From assembly GCA_963281255.1 (NCBI GenBank), contig OY725488.1:2021986-2085985 (forward strand): a DNA stretch of 64,000 nucleotides, written 5' to 3'. Below are positions 45,577-55,925 of the stretch, in pieces. The position numbers and the translations under genes are program-made. The stretch's first letter is position 1. Each line of letters begins with the position of its first letter. The notes beneath the pieces are model-generated. The model made no database searches. It saw only the letters and a list, made by a program, of their open reading frames with translations, and was not told the origin of the DNA. The DNA is from Aphrocallistes beatrix. Its lineage: Eukaryota > Porifera > Hexactinellida > Sceptrulophora > Aphrocallistidae.

Positions 45577-46883
45577 CAGGGTGGGCCACGTGAAAAGGTT
45601 GAAATAAATTCTTAATAATTTTTTAACGAAAATAGATAACTCGATCCTGTAAAAAGTATAATAAACTATATTAAATGATATTTTACTTCTCATCCTATAT
45701 AGCATCTATCCATTAATAATATGTTCAATCCAGCTCCCTTTCAAAGCTATCACTTTTTGCAGTCTCATGAGAACATTTTCTGAGACTTTCTTAAGTGTTT
45801 CTGCCTTGATCCGTCTTATTTCACGCCTGATGTTTTTCTTAAGGTCTTCAGTAGTCTCATGGATAGGATTCGAGTAAACTTTGCTCTTCAGGTATCCTCA
45901 TAAGTAAAAATCACATGGATTTAGATCCGGGCTGTAAGGTGGCCAAAGGAATTCACAATTTCGTGAAATCAGCTGATCCTCAAACTTCTCTCTAAGGAAT
46001 TCAACAACAATGTTGGCAATATGTGATGGTGCCCCATCTTGTAGAAAGGTAATACTACCAAGTTCTTTGCGTCTTCTGAGAACTGGAACATAATAGGACT
46101 TCAGCATATCAAGATATCGGATACCATTCACAGTCACTCTCGTCCCTCCTCCATCTTCATAAAATACGGACCGATTATCCTCTTAGAGCCAACTGCACAC
46201 CAGACTGTGACCTTTTCTTGTGTTAAAGGCTTGTTATCAAACGGGTTTGGCTTTTCTTCAACCCAAATCCTCATGTTCTACTTATTGACTTGTCCAGAAA
46301 GGTGAAAATGAGCCTCGTCACTCCAGTCAATATCACCAATGTCAATTTCATTATTCCCAATCTTCTCTGACATAAGTTTTGCAAAAGTCAGTCTCTTCTC
46401 TTTTTGGATTGTAGATTGCTTCTGTAGGATCTGTATCTTATATGGGAAGAGGTTGAGGTCATCTATGGGAATCCTCCTAACTGTTGTCCTGGATAATTGC
46501 AGCTCTCTTGAAAGCCTCCTTGATGAGCGGTGTAGCGAATCTGTCTTGGATGGTCCTGGCCTAGCTGTATCATCTACAGCTCCATTCCCTTCAAACCTCT
46601 TGACAATATTTTTGATGGTATCTGGTTTAGGTGCAGTTCTAGATTTATAGAATCTCCTAAATCTTCTCTGCGCTGTAACTATAGAATTATGATTTCCGTA
46701 GTACCATTTTATGACATCACAATTTTCACCACGCGTCAGCCTTGTCATAACTTGCTATTGATATTGAAGTTAATGAAACATAAAATAGCATCCTTCTAGC
46801 CACAAAATTGCCAACAGGAATTAGACAAAAGACTGCCGAGTTATGACAATTTTATTTCAACCTGTTTCCCGTTTCCCATCCTG
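45577..46883 (-). mobile_element. Mariner-like element of the DD41D type, complete ends
   Basis: Left end 'cagggtgggccacgtgaaaa' and right end 'cccgtttcccatcctg' are inverted repeats that share the inner block ggttgaaataaa/tttatttcaacc. TA flanks both (45575-45576 and 46884-46885). Length 1307 bp, with one transposase on the minus strand. Confidence 0.93.
45610..46748 (-). pseudogene. DD41D mariner-like transposase, lightly decayed
   Basis: It starts MTRLTRGENCDVIKWYYGNH. A double helix-turn-helix (SIVTAQRRFRRFYKS; RSSRRLSRELQLSRTTVRR) covers residues 20-100. Catalytic residues: WSDEAHFHL, TFLQDGAPSH and PDLNPCDFYL. I count 41 residues between the second and third Asp, giving the DD41D signature known from a separate mariner-like family. 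Lesions are a TAG after SGQVNK (near 46277), one frameshift near 46140 between KRIIGPYF and VTVNGIRYLD, and a TGA after CDFYL (near 45899) where W is expected. The C-terminal part (NPIHETTEDLKKNIRREIRR) continues in frame past that stop. Only three lesions suggest fairly recent activity. Confidence 0.9.
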
Positions 46884-46892
46884 TATATATAT

Positions 46893-47392
46893 ACAAGCGC
46901 GCTTCGCTTACTTGCGCTACGCGGCTGGCGGACACTTTATGTCCGCAAGAGGCGTCCTGCGGAAGCCTGGGGTCACATGATCAATTATGAGGGAGATAAC
47001 ATCCCTAAATACGCCTGTCATTCTGTCATAATCGATATCGCACGAAAAATCACCAAATTCGTTAAATTTTCAAATTTTGATGGGTAATAATGACGTCATA
47101 ACAGAGTGATGAGTCATCATTTATTGATGACAGTTGCATCATATGTGAGATATATCAATACACGCATTCTATTAAAACCTTAGCCTTCTATCGCCTAAAA
47201 TGGCTGAGTTATAGTCGAAAAACTGAAATTTCTAATTATTTAAAAGGTGACAATGACGTCATAATTCCATGATGTGGTGTCGACATTTCGTCTGAACTCA
47301 GAACTTAGTGGAGCCATAGCCAAAGACTCTCGCATGCCAAAAATCAGCTTTCTACTCCTGGCAGGTTCTTCAATCAATTCGTTACAGATATA
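46893..47392 (-). repeat. Family A repeat, reverse orientation
   Basis: Tail 'acaagcgcgcttcgcttac', hairpin ggcggacactttatgtccgc, middle block with two TGACGTCA palindromes (about 47093 and 47261), ending 'caattcgttacagatatat'. It starts 8 bp after the DD41D element's TA. Confidence 0.9.
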
Positions 47393-47627
47393 TTTTAAAT
47401 ATCATGTAATTATATCGATATTTACTCAATAAAGACTAAATACAATTAATGATCAGTGTTTTAATAGAGGAGTGCTCTGATAAATTCAATTATGTGATTT
47501 CATAACTACAAAACGTGAAAATATACGCCACTCATTATTTTTTCAATAACCCATTATCTTGGCATCGTATTAATTTCAGAATTAAGTTTTCTAACGATGC
47601 TGAATCCGGAAAAACATATATGAAATA

Positions 47628-48546
47628 CGAGGGGTGATTGATAAGTCTGTGGCATAAGGTAGAAGGAGTTGTGATATACAGGTTTTGTTGAGTGTGCATT
47701 CATTTAAACTTGTCAAATGATGACACTGAAAATTTGAAGTGATTAACCTGTACTGTTTTTTATATACAGCTTTTTAGAACTTTTCAGTAACTGGTTCCTG
47801 AGAAAATGGAAAATATCAGCAATCGTGCAGTAATCCGCTACCTCGGTCTCAAGGGCTTAACACCCAATGAGGTCCACGGGGACATGGTGGCCACACTAGG
47901 GGAGGATGCCCCTTCGTATGCATTGGTAAAGAAGTGGGCTGCTGAGTTCAAACGTGGGAGGGAGAGCCTGGAAGACGACCCCCCGTCCAGGAAGACCCGT
48001 CACCGTCACCACACCGGAGACCATTGCCAAGATTCATGGCATCATCATGGCAGATCGACGAGTAACGGAGCGATACATTGCTATCGAGCTGGGTATCTCA
48101 CGGGAACGCGTCCATACGGTCATCCACAATGAACTCCAAATGTCGAGGGTGTCAGCTCGGTGGGTCCCAAAGCTCCTTTCAGCCGATCAGAAACGGACTC
48201 GGCACAACATGTCAAAGGACAATCTTGCCATTTTTAAGGCGAATCCCGCGAGTTTTCTCCTGCGATTCGTGACCGTGGATGAGACTTGGGTACATAACTT
48301 CCAACCAGAATCTAAACAACAATCGAAACAGTGGAAACATCCGGATTCTCCGGCTCCCAAGAAAACTGTGGAGCACTTCCTGAGCGACAAAGACAGCGGC
48401 TTCTACGCCGAAGGGATCCGTATGCTCCATGACCGTTGGACTAAGTGTGTTAGTGTAGAAGGGGACTATGTTGAAAAATAAATGTGTTTATAGCCTAATA
48501 ATTGACTCATTCTACCTTGGACCACGAACTTATCAATCACCCCTCG
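47628..48546 (+). mobile_element. Mariner element with internal deletion
   Basis: Perfectly matched outer ends 'cgaggggtgattgataag' and 'cttatcaatcacccctcg' with TA on each side (47626-47627 and 48547-48548). At 919 bp it is about 350-400 bp shorter than an autonomous mariner. Confidence 0.93.
47806..48480 (+). pseudogene. Mariner transposase, catalytic centre deleted
   Basis: It starts MENISNRAVIRYLGLKGLTP. The first helix-turn-helix is intact; a one-base slip in a C-run near 47984 moves the frame, and the protein resumes as GRPVTVTTPETIAKIHGIIM. The first catalytic Asp is present in FVTVDETWVHNFQPES. After SPAPKK the sequence jumps to TVEHFLSDKDSGFYAEGIRM, so the segments with the second and third catalytic Asp are gone. 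The C-terminus (RWTKCVSVEGDYVEK) ends normally. Deletion derivatives of this kind keep both ends and could be moved only by an enzyme supplied elsewhere. Confidence 0.92.
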
Positions 48547-48941
48547 TAGATAAGTGTATAAAATTCTCGTCTATTTCCTCTGGTTTGCCCAATCTGCAGA
48601 ATCCCTTTATCAAATTATGATGTGGAATTACCACAACAACACGGCATTTGGAGTACCTCGGAAAAACTAATGGATTGGAACTATAGTAATGCAATCTCTA
48701 TTCGCATTGGTATTTAAGGTTACAGACCCAAAATTTAAAAAAAAATATAATCCAATTATATTCGAATTTTGTTTTTATATTATTGTAGGATGATAAAATA
48801 ATCCGAAAATGAAATGTCATGTCAATCCTGATGATTATTAGGTACTTATCGCAGGTCCAATCAATCCGTATTTCCTACGAATCTGTGCTAACATTTTGTT
48901 TTTGATAGGAAATCATTAAAATTGTAATCAAACGATTTATA

Positions 48942-50036
48942 TCCTTACTATTAAAATTCGATTAATGTGTATTTGTTTATATATATATATATACTACCCG
49001 GACAGATGTATTTGCACACTTCATTATCTCACGTGCATTTAGTACTAAAATGGGTCTATTCATGAAGATTAAAACTCCGAAATGGTAAGTGTTACAACTA
49101 ATCGGGTTTCTATTTCGAAATCTTCGCATTCGAATTAGTTATTGTAGGATATTTCTAATCGATTATTAATTCCCAATGTTTTCAAATTATCAATCACTGC
49201 CACCTTGTGCCATATATGTCCCTTTATATCACTATACATCATGGTGATGTACTACCTCTTGTGGCACAGGTTGATAATTTTACTCATTGGGTTGAGCAAT
49301 TTATTAGAAATCTTCAACTATTACTAATTCGAATGTGAAGATTTCGAATCTTAAATCAAACTATTAATAGCTCTTAGGGTTTGCTTGTAATATAGTATTT
49401 CAGATTACTTTAATTAATGATAATAAATGATATTTATCTTCATTTTATGAACATGTTCCTCTCCTTCAGAATTGAAATGGTGTGCGATTTGTACAAATGC
49501 TGTCAACATTCGCAGAGATATTAGATCCGGGCAACCTCGATATACTTCCTATCGAATTGATTGAAGAAACTGCTAGGCACAGAAAACTGATTATTGGCAT
49601 GTGGGAGTCTTTTAGCTATGGCTCCACTAAGTTCTGACCTCAAACAAAAATGTCGACTCATCATGGAATTATGACGTCATTGTCACCTTTTATAATTAGA
49701 AATTTTACTTTTTCGACTATAACTCAACCATTTTAGGTGATAGGAGGAGGAAATTTTAATCGAATGTGTATATTAATATATCTCACGTAAGATACTACTA
49801 TCATCAAAAATGATTGCTCATCACTCTGTTGATACGTCATCATTACGCATCAAGTATTTAATAATTGATAAATTTTCTGATTTTTCGAATGATATCAATT
49901 ATAACAGTAAGACAGACGTATTTAGACATGTTATCTAACATATAATTAATCAATGTGTGTCTAGTCGTCCATAGGGCGACTCCTGAGGACCCAGTGTCTA
50001 CCAGCCGCGCAGTGCAGGCAAGCGAAGCGCTCTTGT
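48942..50036 (+). repeat. Family A repeat containing a Tc1-type MITE
   Basis: Terminus 'tccttactattaaaattcg', short TA tract, then the insertion (about 48994-49540), then 'tcgaattgattgaagaaact' through the middle block (one TGACGTCA near 49674; the second is mutated) to a degraded hairpin and the 'gcgctcttgt' end. Confidence 0.88.
48994..49540. mobile_element. Tc1-type MITE within family A
   Basis: Starts 'ctacccggacagatgtattt' directly after TA in the microsatellite. Inner blocks match 40083-40514 (tactaaaatgggtctattcatgaag). The right end is eroded, so the exact limit is uncertain. Confidence 0.65.
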
Positions 50037-50189
50037 TTTATATAACTTAGTTTATTCAGCATATGTGTCGCTTTCCAAGTGTGCCAGTGTCCTAGTCCAC
50101 CAAATCTAGAGTGGAGAGCTGTACATAATGTGACTCCCAGACCTTTGTAGTTGTAGAGAAGGCTATAGTCTACCGCCCCCTAGATTAAT

Positions 50190-51860
50190 CCAATGGAATC
50201 TACCGTTCCCTTTCCACTGGTCATTTTCCTTCTCCCTGGAAGCGGGCCATCATCTTGCCCAAACTTAAAAGATCAAATCTCGTTCCCATCTTCTCTAACT
50301 ATCGTCCACTTAGCAATCTTTCTTTAATTTCTAAGATCACTGAGAGGGCTGCTTCCATCCAGGTCCTAAATCATCTTACATTACATCATCTCTTCCCCGA
50401 GACGCAGTCTGCCTATCGTAAACACCGCAGTATGGAGATTGCGCTCCTGAAGGTCACAAACGACATCCTCCTCAGCATGAATCGCCAACATGTATCTCTT
50501 CTGGTTCTTCTTGATCTTAGTTCAGCCTTCGACACCGTCGACCATGCCATCTTACTCAACCATCTCCAGACTCATTTTGGCATTTGCGGCACTTCTCTGT
50601 CTTGGTTTAAATCTTACCTCTATGATAGTACTCAATACGTCTCGATAAACGGTTCTGATTCCTCCAATATCCCGGTTGAACACGAGTTCATCGGGGTTCT
50701 TGTTTTGGTCCGCTTCTCTTTAGTCTCTATACCCGTCCTCCATTCGACCTCATTAGGCGCCACCTCCCCGACATGCACTGCTATGCCGACGATGCTCAGG
50801 CCTATCTTTCCTTTAACTCCGATTCCATCTCCTCTGAAGAATCTGCCTTCTTCGCCATCCAATCTTGCATCTCTGCGGTCCGTTCCTGGCTCCTCACCAA
50901 CAAATTGCTTATCAATGACACCAAGACTGAGTTCCTTATAATAGGGACTAGTCAACAACTATCTAAGGCAGTGTTTCTCAACCTTTTTCTTCTCGCGGCA
51001 CCCTTTCTAAACTTATACCTTTCAGCGGCACCCCTTAATTTGACTTAGGGGCAGGCCAATGAACAAATGATAGTAAAAGTGGAGATTGATTTGAATTATT
51101 ACCACTTTATTATAGAATAACTAATTAATAAACTAGGAAATTATTGTGAATATTGTGTAATAAATTATTCCAGAGGATTGTCAGAAGACAATCATCAAAT
51201 TCAACATTGACAATGGTATCAATAGAAAATAAAATAAAGCAGTATGTAAGTGTGGTAAGGCCTGCGGCACCCCGGTTGAGAATCACTGATCTAAGGTTTA
51301 AACTGATAGCATCTCTGAATCTCTTTTTCCAATGAAGTACGGAATCTTGGAATTTGGCTCGACAATACCCTCTCAATGTCTACTCTGGTCTGCAAAGTTG
51401 CCTCCTGCTTCTACTACATCTATAACATCCGACGTATTAGAAAGCATCTCTCTAGGGAAGTCTGTGAAACTCTTGTTAATTCTCTTATCACATCTCATCT
51501 TGATTATTGTAACAGCCTATTGTATGGTTGCCCCTCATCCCTCTTAGCAGAATAGTGCAGCCAGGCTTATCTACAATGTCTCTCAAAGCCATCCATTCTC
51601 TTGCTCCGGACTATATCATCCAGTTCATACAGGTTAAGTCATCCAATCGTACTCTACGATCATCCAATGCCATCCTCCTTGAACATCCTACTATCAAATC
51701 TTCCAAAACTCTGGGTGATCGTGCAGTCACTTTAGCTGCGCCTGTTGAGTGGAACCTTCTCCCTCAAAGCATTCGGAATGCCCCCTCACTTCTTCTCTTC
51801 AAAAAACTCCTGAAAACCGAGTTTGTACTACATAGAAATCTATATCATTGATGGATTTTG
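50190..51860 (+). pseudogene. LINE (CR1/L2-like) reverse transcriptase, 5'-truncated
   Basis: The frame from about 50200 reads KRAIILPKLKRSNLVPIFSN, then YRPLSNLSLISKITERAASI (RT motif region 1), ETQSAYRKHRSMEIALLKV (region 2) and LLVLLDLSSAFDTVDHAILL with the first catalytic Asp. After one frameshift near 50690 comes MHCYADDAQAYLSF with the YADD active-site box, then AVRSWLLTNKLLINDTKTEF. A hAT MITE interrupts the frame at 50969. Beyond it the thumb/C-terminal motifs follow in broken frames (IRKHLSREVCETLVNSL region, then KTLGDRAVTLAAPVEWNLLP and SIRNAPS). The endonuclease half is absent. Dead by truncation, frameshifts and insertion. Confidence 0.88.
50969..51288. mobile_element. hAT-type MITE inserted in LINE coding frame
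   Basis: Ends 'cagtgtttctcaacc' and 'ggttgagaatcactg' are inverted repeats; inner 'gcggcacc' blocks also pair. The octamer atctaagg is duplicated exactly (50961-50968 and 51289-51296). Length 320 bp, no ORF. Confidence 0.93.
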
Positions 51861-51884
51861 GTTTAGAGAAATGAGTGTGTAGTA

Positions 51885-52258
51885 CTAAACCGAAGATCGT
51901 ATTATCCGAATACGTACTAACCGAGTTATACTGTACATCTTAACTGATTTCTACTGCAATGTAGCAATACAATATTCTCTCTACCAGATTGATTTGAAAT
52001 TCGCCCGGCCGCCTGCAACAATATGTATATATATCTGTAGGGACCGTTCGAATTCAAGTTAATCCGTTCGGTCAAATATTGTATTGATGGATTTATCGCT
52101 GTGAAAATAAATAAAATTCAGTATAACCTCGTTAATACAAACATCTATTTTATCTCCTACAGAGAAATATACATGTAATTCACTCTGGTTAATTCCAATT
52201 CCAGATAATGCGGAGGTATTTCTACATTCCCCTTCTGTTCGTATTAACAAGGTTCTAC
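51885..52258. repeat. Pogo-like termini and short MITE
   Basis: 'gtactaaccgagttatactg' near 51924 is a pogo-type end. A small element at 52119-52258 starts 'cagtataacctcgttaatac' and ends 'cgtattaacaaggttctactg', giving about 140 bp between inverted ends. TA follows the right end, but the left flank is not TA. Confidence 0.6.
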
Positions 52259-52261
52259 TGT

Positions 52262-53439
52262 ATTGTGAAATGAGATTTTAAATGAGATATATTGGGATAC
52301 AAGTATGACCTAAAATAGGATATATTGTAAGAATCGGACGATGGGTCTTATTTAGAGTTGGGATGAATCATTTTGCAAAGGATTAAAAATATAATGTATG
52401 TGAAGTGCGGGGAGTGAATATAGCTACCAATATATATATTTTGCCATTGAAATTCTACAAATCCTTTTGTTTTTATTCAAAGAGTTTTTTTAATAATGAT
52501 AATTTTGAATAAAATATACCTTTAATTCATATAATGTACACGTGTTTAAAAACTGGAAGTTATCTGAATAATTTAACACTTTAAAAAAGAAAACTGTACC
52601 GCTACTTATCGAATACGATATTTTTTGCTCTTTTGACTACAAAGCTTAATAGAAGGATTGATTTATAATTTCATGAACCCCGAATAGATGTATTTTTTCT
52701 GACTTATTCCATTTTAAAGTCTTATTTAACATCAATTTAGGTTTAGGTCTTATTATTATTTAACATCAATTTAGATTGAGGTCTTATTATTATATACACA
52801 AACTATATTTTAATTTACAAAAATAAAACAGTGTATCAATTTTTGGCTTAACTGCTAAGTATTTCAATTATTTTAAACTGATAATTTTATGAAATCTTGC
52901 AATAAGTTCCAAGAACTTTATGTTTAGAGATAAACTTTCAATGGGCGTTTGAATGATATTTGACGGATGGATTTCCTACTTTGCCTACCCCTTGTATTCT
53001 GCCCTCGCCAAACATCAGTAAAAACGTTTGCTCCAGTCAATCCTTCTCGTCCTTAGTATCATCAGGCAATTTTGAATATGAATGTATTGAGGGCTGGGAC
53101 TAGAATGATCCACTAATCACTAAATTATTTTCTTTATACTGAGAATGAATTCTATTCATGCATACTTTCAACTATTGTCTTATATGATGAAGGTGTTATT
53201 TTCAATTATGAGAATTAAGACACGAAACACTACTGGGAAGGGGAGCCAAAATGTAACTGACCAATGAAGTTGAGTATTTTATAATTGCGTTAGATGTAGT
53301 CTAACCAGTAAATTGGAATTGTATGTAGTACACAGCCAAAGTCCTGACTATTCATTCCTACTTTAAAATTCATTGGTTAATACAAATCAATAAATTATCT
53401 GGCTCTTCTAAAAAAATGACCTTTTCTTAAATAATACCT
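52262..53439. other. Non-coding stretch, nothing recognised
   Basis: Near 52728-52790 a ~40-bp block (tatttaacatcaatttagg..aggtcttattatta) is directly repeated. No exon is supported; the missing RTK exons were looked for and not seen. Confidence 0.4.
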
Positions 53440-53640
53440 GAGTTATGGTCGAAAAACTGATATTTCCAATAATCAAAAAGGTGACAATGACGTCATAATT
53501 CCATGATGATTTGACATTTTCATCTGAAGTCAGATCTTAGTGGAGCCAAAGCCAAAAGACTCTCACATGTCTAAAATCAGTTTTCTATTCCCAACAATTT
53601 CTTCAATCAATTTGTTACATGTATATATATATATATATAA
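53440..53640 (-). repeat. Family A repeat, 5'-half fragment
   Basis: Contains 'gtgacaatgacgtcataatt' and runs to 'caatcaatttgttacatg' followed by a TA tract. The hairpin half is missing. Confidence 0.85.
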
Positions 53641-53661
53641 ATAAACTGATTTTTCAAAAGG

Positions 53662-53722
53662 TGAATTCTGATCAGAAAGGTAGAACTCTGATCAGAAATG
53701 TTGAACTTTGATCAGAAAATGT
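53662..53722. repeat. Tandem repeat, 3 x 20 bp with tgatca core
   Basis: Units gaattctgatcagaaaggta, gaactctgatcagaaatgtt and gaactttgatcagaaaatgt follow one another. Each contains the palindrome tgatca. No function can be assigned. Confidence 0.8.
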
Positions 53723-53887
53723 AGTAAAAGTAGTTAAAAAGATTGGATATTTTGAGGGGTTCTTTCTTATGTTTGTTTTCTATTCGTTGTTCGTTTATGC
53801 TTGCAAAATGGTAAAGTTGTAAGTGCTGGATTAGCATTTCCTTACCAATTTGAGAAGTACAAGTACTATATTTTTGATGTGCTTACT

Positions 53888-53926
53888 ATATTATTATATT
53901 GGATCTATGATCCAATATAATAATAT
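53888..53926. repeat. Short perfect hairpin
   Basis: 'attattatattggatc' pairs with 'gatccaatataataat' across a 3-base loop. A smaller GC-rich hairpin (gtcggc..gccgac) follows at about 53959-53977. Confidence 0.7.
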
Positions 53927-54090
53927 TGTAGCACAGTACTAAAATGAGTGCTGGTGTCCGGTCGGCAGGCTGGCCGACAGACCTGAGTTTAAAAGATATC
54001 GCGCTGAAATCCATCGGACTTAAGACCTCTGAGCAATTTGCGGTTAAATATTTTGTCGCGTCATTGTCGCCCAATTTTAATGATAAATGC

Positions 54091-54304
54091 CTATTAGAGC
54101 TAAAATTTTAATAGTTTGATGTCTCAACAAAATTATTTCAATTAATTATGCTTACGTCATCATGATGACACAGCAATAATTATAAATAGCTAATAGAGTT
54201 AAAATGTTAATAAATAGAAATAAACATATGTTGTAGAAAGTGTTCAGTGTAGATGACTGTACAAAACTGCTAATTAATTATGCTAACGTCATCATGATGA
54301 CACA
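54091..54304 (+). repeat. Diverged tandem duplication of ~115 bp
   Basis: Two units each begin with a form of 'ctaatagagttaaaat' (54092 and 54191) and end with the almost identical 'tcatcatgatgacacagc' (near 54155 and 54287). The second is slightly longer. Confidence 0.6.
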
Positions 54305-54356
54305 GCCAAAATTTACACCCACAATTTTAATCCTACAAACTTTAATTGATGTTAGA

Positions 54357-54468
54357 AAGCCCCTCACAGACGGGCTAGAAGTGTGCTTCCAAATTCCTTG
54401 GATGATATGTATTGTGTCATCATCCAAGGAATGTGGAAGCACACTTCTAGCCCGTCTGTGAGGGGCTT
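54357..54468. repeat. Hairpin with 50-bp arms and 12-bp loop
   Basis: Left arm 54357-54406 (aagcccctcacagacgggct...) and right arm 54419-54468 are reverse complements with one mismatch that I can see (aaa versus aca position in 'ttccaaattcc'). The loop is about 54407-54418. The near-perfect match suggests a recent inverted duplication, or selection on a hairpin transcript. The arms are longer and more perfectly paired than a typical animal microRNA precursor. Confidence 0.9.
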
Positions 54469-54613
54469 CTTTTAGTTTCCTGTCGATTAATTTTGGTGGG
54501 GACGTTTTGCAAGATGCTAGTAGTATATATGTCAGTACAAGTAGGTCGTATGAAAAATGATGTATAGTATACGTATACATAAATCAACTTTAGCTTGCTA
54601 ATGATTTAGTGAA

Positions 54614-54965
54614 AACAAGCGCGTTTCGCTTGCTTGCGCTGCGCGGCTGGCAGACACTTTGAGTCCTTTGGGCGCCTAGGTTCACAACTGATTAATTATA
54701 TGTTATATAACATCCCTAAATACGTCTGTCTTGACTTTTATAACCGATATCACTCGAAAAATAACAAAATTTGACAGTTTGTCAATTTTTGATGAGTAAT
54801 GATGACGTCATGACAGAGTTGTGAGTCATCATTTTTTATTATAGTTGCATCATATCTGAGATATATTCATTTACACATTCTATTAAAAAATTTTAGCCTC
54901 CGATCACCTAGAATAGCGGAGTTATAGTCGAAAAACTGAAATTTCTAAGATTAATTAAAATTTAA
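54614..54965 (-). repeat. Family A repeat, hairpin-side fragment
   Basis: Starts 'aacaagcgcgtttcgcttgc', degraded hairpin, one TGACGTCA near 54804, and ends at 'gaaaaactgaaatttctaag' with the other half missing. Confidence 0.85.
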
Positions 54966-55004
54966 CAAAAACAAAAAAAGAGGCAAAAGGGAAATACTAA
55001 GTAT

Positions 55005-55262
55005 GTTGGTGATTAATGCTGAGAACTATGTCGTTTGTGTCCTTCAGGAGCGCGGACTCCGTAGTGGTGTTTACGATAGGCAGACTGGGTCCTGGAGAAG
55101 AGATGATGTAATGTAAGATTTTTCACGACCTGGGTGGAAGCGGATCATTCAGTTATCTTAGAGATTTACTAAAGAAAATGATGGTTAGAGAAGATGGGAT
55201 CGAGAATAGGTCTTTTAAGTCTGGGTTAGATTATGGCACGCTTCCGGGGAGAGAGAAAACTC
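55005..55262 (-). pseudogene. LINE reverse transcriptase, N-terminal fragment
   Basis: On the minus strand the nucleotide sequence parallels 50225-50490: 'ccggaagcgtgccataatc', then 'cgatcccatcttctctaacc', 'gtctgcctatcgtaaacacc' and 'gctcctgaaggacacaaacg'. It covers the start of the RT domain only and the frame is broken. Confidence 0.8.
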
Positions 55263-55587
55263 ACATTCAGTTTTGTCTTCCTTTTCATCACCTGACGCAA
55301 TTCCTTCGTTCATATCGCATCAAAGTTCATAGTTGTTGTGCACATTATTCAAATACGTAGTTTAGCTTTATGACTAGATATCTATCATATAATATTCAGG
55401 CAAATTGGAGTTGTTTAGTGGTCGTGCAAGAGAGTCCCCACCTGGTACAGATTTATAATGTGACCTTTCGGTTTGGGGTTTAAAGTTGCAAAAGGCTTAC
55501 TTCTGATATTCAAAGAAACTAGTAAATATATTTTTGGGATATTTGGATGTGGTTTTATGTCAGCTAATAATACATTTTAATGGGTTA
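55263..55587. other. Short non-coding stretch
   Basis: No shared repeat or ORF was recognised. Confidence 0.35.
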
Positions 55588-55925
55588 AAATCAGAAACTG
55601 CCTAGCCCAGAAATCTGAATTTTTGGCATGTTGGCTTTTGGCTATGGCTCCAGCAAGTTCTGACCTCAGACAAAAATGTCGACTCATCATAGAATTATGA
55701 CGTCATTGTCACGTTTTTTATTATTAATAATTTCAGTTTTTCGGCTATAACTCAGCCATTTTAGGTGCTAATTAGAAGGCTGAAACTTTAATAAAGACAG
55801 AAGTATTTATAGATGTTGTCTACCTTATAATTAATTAATCAATGTCAGCCTAGGCACCCAAAGGGCGCCTCTGGCGGACACAAAGGGTCTGTCACCCGCG
55901 CAACGCAAGCAAACGATTCGCGCTT
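55588..55925 (+). repeat. Family A repeat, 5'-truncated, internal deletion
   Basis: From 'gaaactgcctagcccagaa' with one TGACGTCA near 55698; the middle block jumps from 'ctgaaactttaataa' to 'agacagaagtatttatagatg', removing the second palindrome. It ends with the hairpins and 'cgattcgcgcttgt'. Confidence 0.88.

Noticed and set aside
48187..48430. Minus-strand ORFs over the mariner at 47628-48546
   Set aside because: They are antisense shadows of the mariner transposase frame.
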